Below, in pieces: positions 61,388 to 64,000 of a stretch of DNA of 64,000 nt; positions within the stretch are counted from its first letter, which is position 1; every line of letters starts with the position of its first letter. Both the position numbers and the translations under genes were made by a program. Below the pieces are notes generated by a model. The model made no database searches, was not told the DNA's origin, and worked only from the letters and a program-made list of their open reading frames with translations. The stretch is from Monomorium pharaonis (lineage: Eukaryota; Arthropoda; Insecta; Hymenoptera; Formicidae), in contig NC_050468.1 of assembly GCF_013373865.1 (NCBI RefSeq), positions 22,896,774-22,960,773 on the forward strand. The letters run 5' to 3'.

Positions 61388-62747
61388 TTCTTATAAAAAA
61401 TATAATATAAAAATTTAGTTACAATTGCTTGAATCTATATTCACTTAATATGATTGTTACTAGAGACTAATTAAACATTACTGAAGGTCTGATTTATAAA
61501 AATTGTACATAAAACTAATATAAAAAGCCAAAAGAAACGAAACTGATATATATAAGAGCTGCATTAACAACTAAATTAAAGAAACTTCATGTGAGTAATT
61601 TTAATCTAATTGCAATATGTCGCATATATTTGCACTGCAATGACAATGAATTCTATAATGGCACATGTACATACAATCTTATTTATTATTATGCTTTATG
61701 TTGCAACGAAATATTGACAAATGTGAATTAACTCTCCTCTTAAAGAGAGAATGAATGTCAATATATTATAAGCTGATATAAAATGTATAATGAAATTTTT
61801 GACATTATTTATAAAAGTATATTTAAAAAAAATGAAATTTTTATATGTATTATAATGCCTTCTCTACGACAGTTTTCACAGCATTCATAATTAAATTAAT
61901 AATTTTGTACATTTTCTTTTTATATTGCAATTACTTTCCTAATAAATGCAGCATAAAGTACATGTATTATTTTTAGATTGTATCACTTCTTTTTTTATTT
62001 TTTAAATAAATTTTGAATAGTAATTGTTAAGCGAATTTCTTTTGTCTTTAGTTCGAGGGTTAGATTTTAATATTTACTTACTTTAATTTGTCTAAATAGT
62101 TTTAATTTTTTAAGTTGGGTAATTACGCATTTTATCGAAGTTTTGCAAAATCAACATTAGCATTTGTCGAAGAGTGACATAAAAGAAAATGAGATTTAAA
62201 TAATTTTTTGTTGCATCCAAGGATTGCTTTCAATTTTAGTTTAATAGAAATTTATAGAAATTTAATGAAAAGAAAATCACATAAAATTTGCTTGCGCACA
62301 TGTAACATTATGCATAACAAACCAACCAAGTAAGACTGTTCAATAAAGATATGTGAACTATTACGAACTATTCAAAATTCAAATTAGATTTCGTACTAGA
62401 TTTAAATATAAATTCAAATTATTCAAAAATTTCGAATTTAAATAGTTCGAATATAAATTATATAATTATATAATTAATGTAGTTGACAATTTTATAGAGT
62501 TATTTGAAATGATAATATATAATATTTTTCTTGTTTAAGTATTCTTTCATTATATTTATGTCTTAAAATTGAATTTAACAATAATTATATTCTTAATTGA
62601 AAATTGTTTTAATAATTTAATTCGCTTTGATTCAAATAAAATTTTGTCGATTTGATTCTATTTGGCATCAAAAAATTTTGATTCGCACATTTCTACCGTT
62701 CAAATGAACACGTAATTATTTTATGTATCATTCGACAGAAAACAAAA
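61388..62747. other. Frataxin 3' region and intergenic AT-rich DNA
   Basis: No further exon was recognised. AATAAA words occur (for example 61941-61946), but which one ends the frataxin transcript is unclear. AT-rich to the next gene start. Confidence 0.5.
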
Positions 62748-64000
62748 ATGGAGATTATGGAAGATGGGAATTTAGTCGATCGTGTAAGAATTTTGTTGCA
62801 ACGGGATATGCAATATTACCAGGTACTAATTAATCGATAAATCATTTGTTGTTAGTGTAATTTTTATATTGTGCACACAGTGATTTAATAGAACTTATTA
62901 TATCGTTTTTTTTTCTCGAGAACTTGATATCTTTGGCGCTTTCAACACGAACAACATAGATTATAGACGTTTTTTGATTCATCGATTGATTAATCGCATT
63001 ATGCGTAAATACAGTTTTTACAAAACAAAGTTGTATTTGCGCATAATGTGATTGATTAATCGATGAAATAAAAATAGGCCTAATAGGTGTGATAGTGTGC
63101 ACAAAACGTATTAGAAGCACGCTGTTTCGAAATTAATCTGTTTGCCGCGTAACATGACGTGATTTTATTACGAAGATGGATTAATTTATTGGCCATGATC
63201 TCTCGAAAATTGAGAAGCGTGACGCATAAACAGATGCAAATCGAGCAATTCGGTTTTCTGTCATTATTACATGCCGTTATCTCGCGTGCAAGTAATGTTA
63301 TTTATTTTTTAAGTTAAATCGAATCAATTTGCGCGTCCATAAATTTGTCAGTAAGCATTATTACTGTCATATTGTTATAACAATATTTAGTAACGTAACA
63401 TTTCAAATATGTTGTACTTATGACCAAAACTTAAAGTTGATCATCTCTAATCTAATTTCTTGATTATTTTAATTAAACGTATTATTTATAAAATAAATTC
63501 AAAAATAAAATATTGAAGTATTATATTTTACTTTTACATAAATAAATAACAAAGTCAACGGTATAATTTGAAAGTCGCCAGTGATGATTTGCAATAAATG
63601 ATTTGCAGAAAATGTAGAAACAAGTATTCCTTTAATTAATTTTAAGTTTTGCAGTTGACTATAATATATTCTTAAATTTAATTGGCCGATTTGTTAATCG
63701 AAGATGGCTCGAACATACCAACCCGAACAAACTTTGACTATAATTTGGAAATAATGTTTTTAAAATATTTCAACATTTCAACACTTAAAATTTTATACAA
63801 TTTTATTCTAAAACGTTTAAAAAGTAAATATAAAATCAACGTTTTACAATGTTATTTTAATATTTCTTGCTTATTAAATTATATGTGCATCATCAATATA
63901 TGACGGTTTTCGATACAGGAGATGCAAACAGTTTTGAGAGAACCTCTCTGTATTCGAATCAGCGGTGGTAAGCTCGATTTTCCCCGACACGCCTCATTCG
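62748..64000 (+). CDS. First exons of an unidentified gene, cut by the window edge
   Basis: Exon 1 62748-62822 begins with an ATG in AAAAATGG context, encodes 25 residues (MEIMEDGNLVDRVRILLQRD then MQYYQ) and ends at CAG/GTACTA. A phase-0 acceptor (GATACAG) at 63919 opens exon 2, EMQTVLREPLCIRISG, which either splices at a GTAAGC donor near 63968 or reads on to the edge. About 40 residues are not enough to name a family. The LREPL-x-x-RISG string loosely recalls the N-terminal region of RNA cytosine-5 methyltransferases, but this is not an assignment. Confidence 0.45.
62970..63074. mobile_element. Fold-back element in the first intron of the last gene
   Basis: Arms of about 43 bp: TTTTTGATTCATCGATTGAT then TAATCGCATTATGCG-AAATACA, with the inverse at the right. 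Outer GTGCACAC/GTGTGCAC words at 62871 and 63095 may be the true tips, making it about 235 bp. Confidence 0.6.

Overview
The window is nuclear DNA of an insect, most likely a hymenopteran and probably an ant. The genes are intron-rich, the background is strongly AT-rich with isolated CpG-rich patches, the predicted proteins look insect-like, and small non-autonomous DNA transposons are abundant. No rRNA, tRNA or CRISPR array was recognised. All gene models below were built by hand from GT/AG splice sites that keep frame; no alignment was run.

Layout. 1-6.5 kb, minus strand: the 5' half of a core alpha-1,3-fucosyltransferase (FucTA type); four coding exons are present and the C-terminal exons lie off the left edge. 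6.5-36 kb: a gene-poor tract with a decayed pogo/Tigger transposase (10.0-11.2 kb), a non-autonomous Helitron holding a 10-bp minisatellite (17.8-18.9 kb), mariner-like and hAT-like MITEs, four or five CpG-rich islands and one tentative two-exon small gene (28.4-28.9 kb, minus). 34.3-38.9 kb: a dense, partly nested cluster of fold-back elements, many flanked by exact 3-bp duplications, running into intron 2 of the next gene. 36.8-47.7 kb, plus: a ten-exon gene for a 1462-residue TRMT2-like protein with an apparently dead methyltransferase domain, an SP/RR-rich segment and a tryptophan-rich tail. 49.6-52.2 kb, plus: mitochondrial ribosomal protein uS10m. 52.6-53.8 kb, minus: an unrecognised secreted protein, tail-to-tail with it. 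55.3-59.4 kb, minus: a complete beta-1,3-glucan recognition protein (GNBP) whose glucanase catalytic residues are replaced. 60.5-61.4 kb, plus: frataxin, head-to-head with GNBP. 62.7-64 kb, plus: the first exons of an unidentified gene cut by the right edge.

The genes do not form a pathway: Golgi N-glycan fucosylation, a nucleic-acid-related pseudoenzyme, mitochondrial translation, mitochondrial iron-sulfur chemistry and innate immune recognition are interleaved. The most unusual items are the TRMT2-like pseudo-methyltransferase with its SP/RR and W-rich tail (and a (TG)11 tract touching one of its 3' splice sites), the fold-back cluster with 3-bp target duplications, the Helitron with its minisatellite, and the unrecognised secreted protein with a furin-like site.
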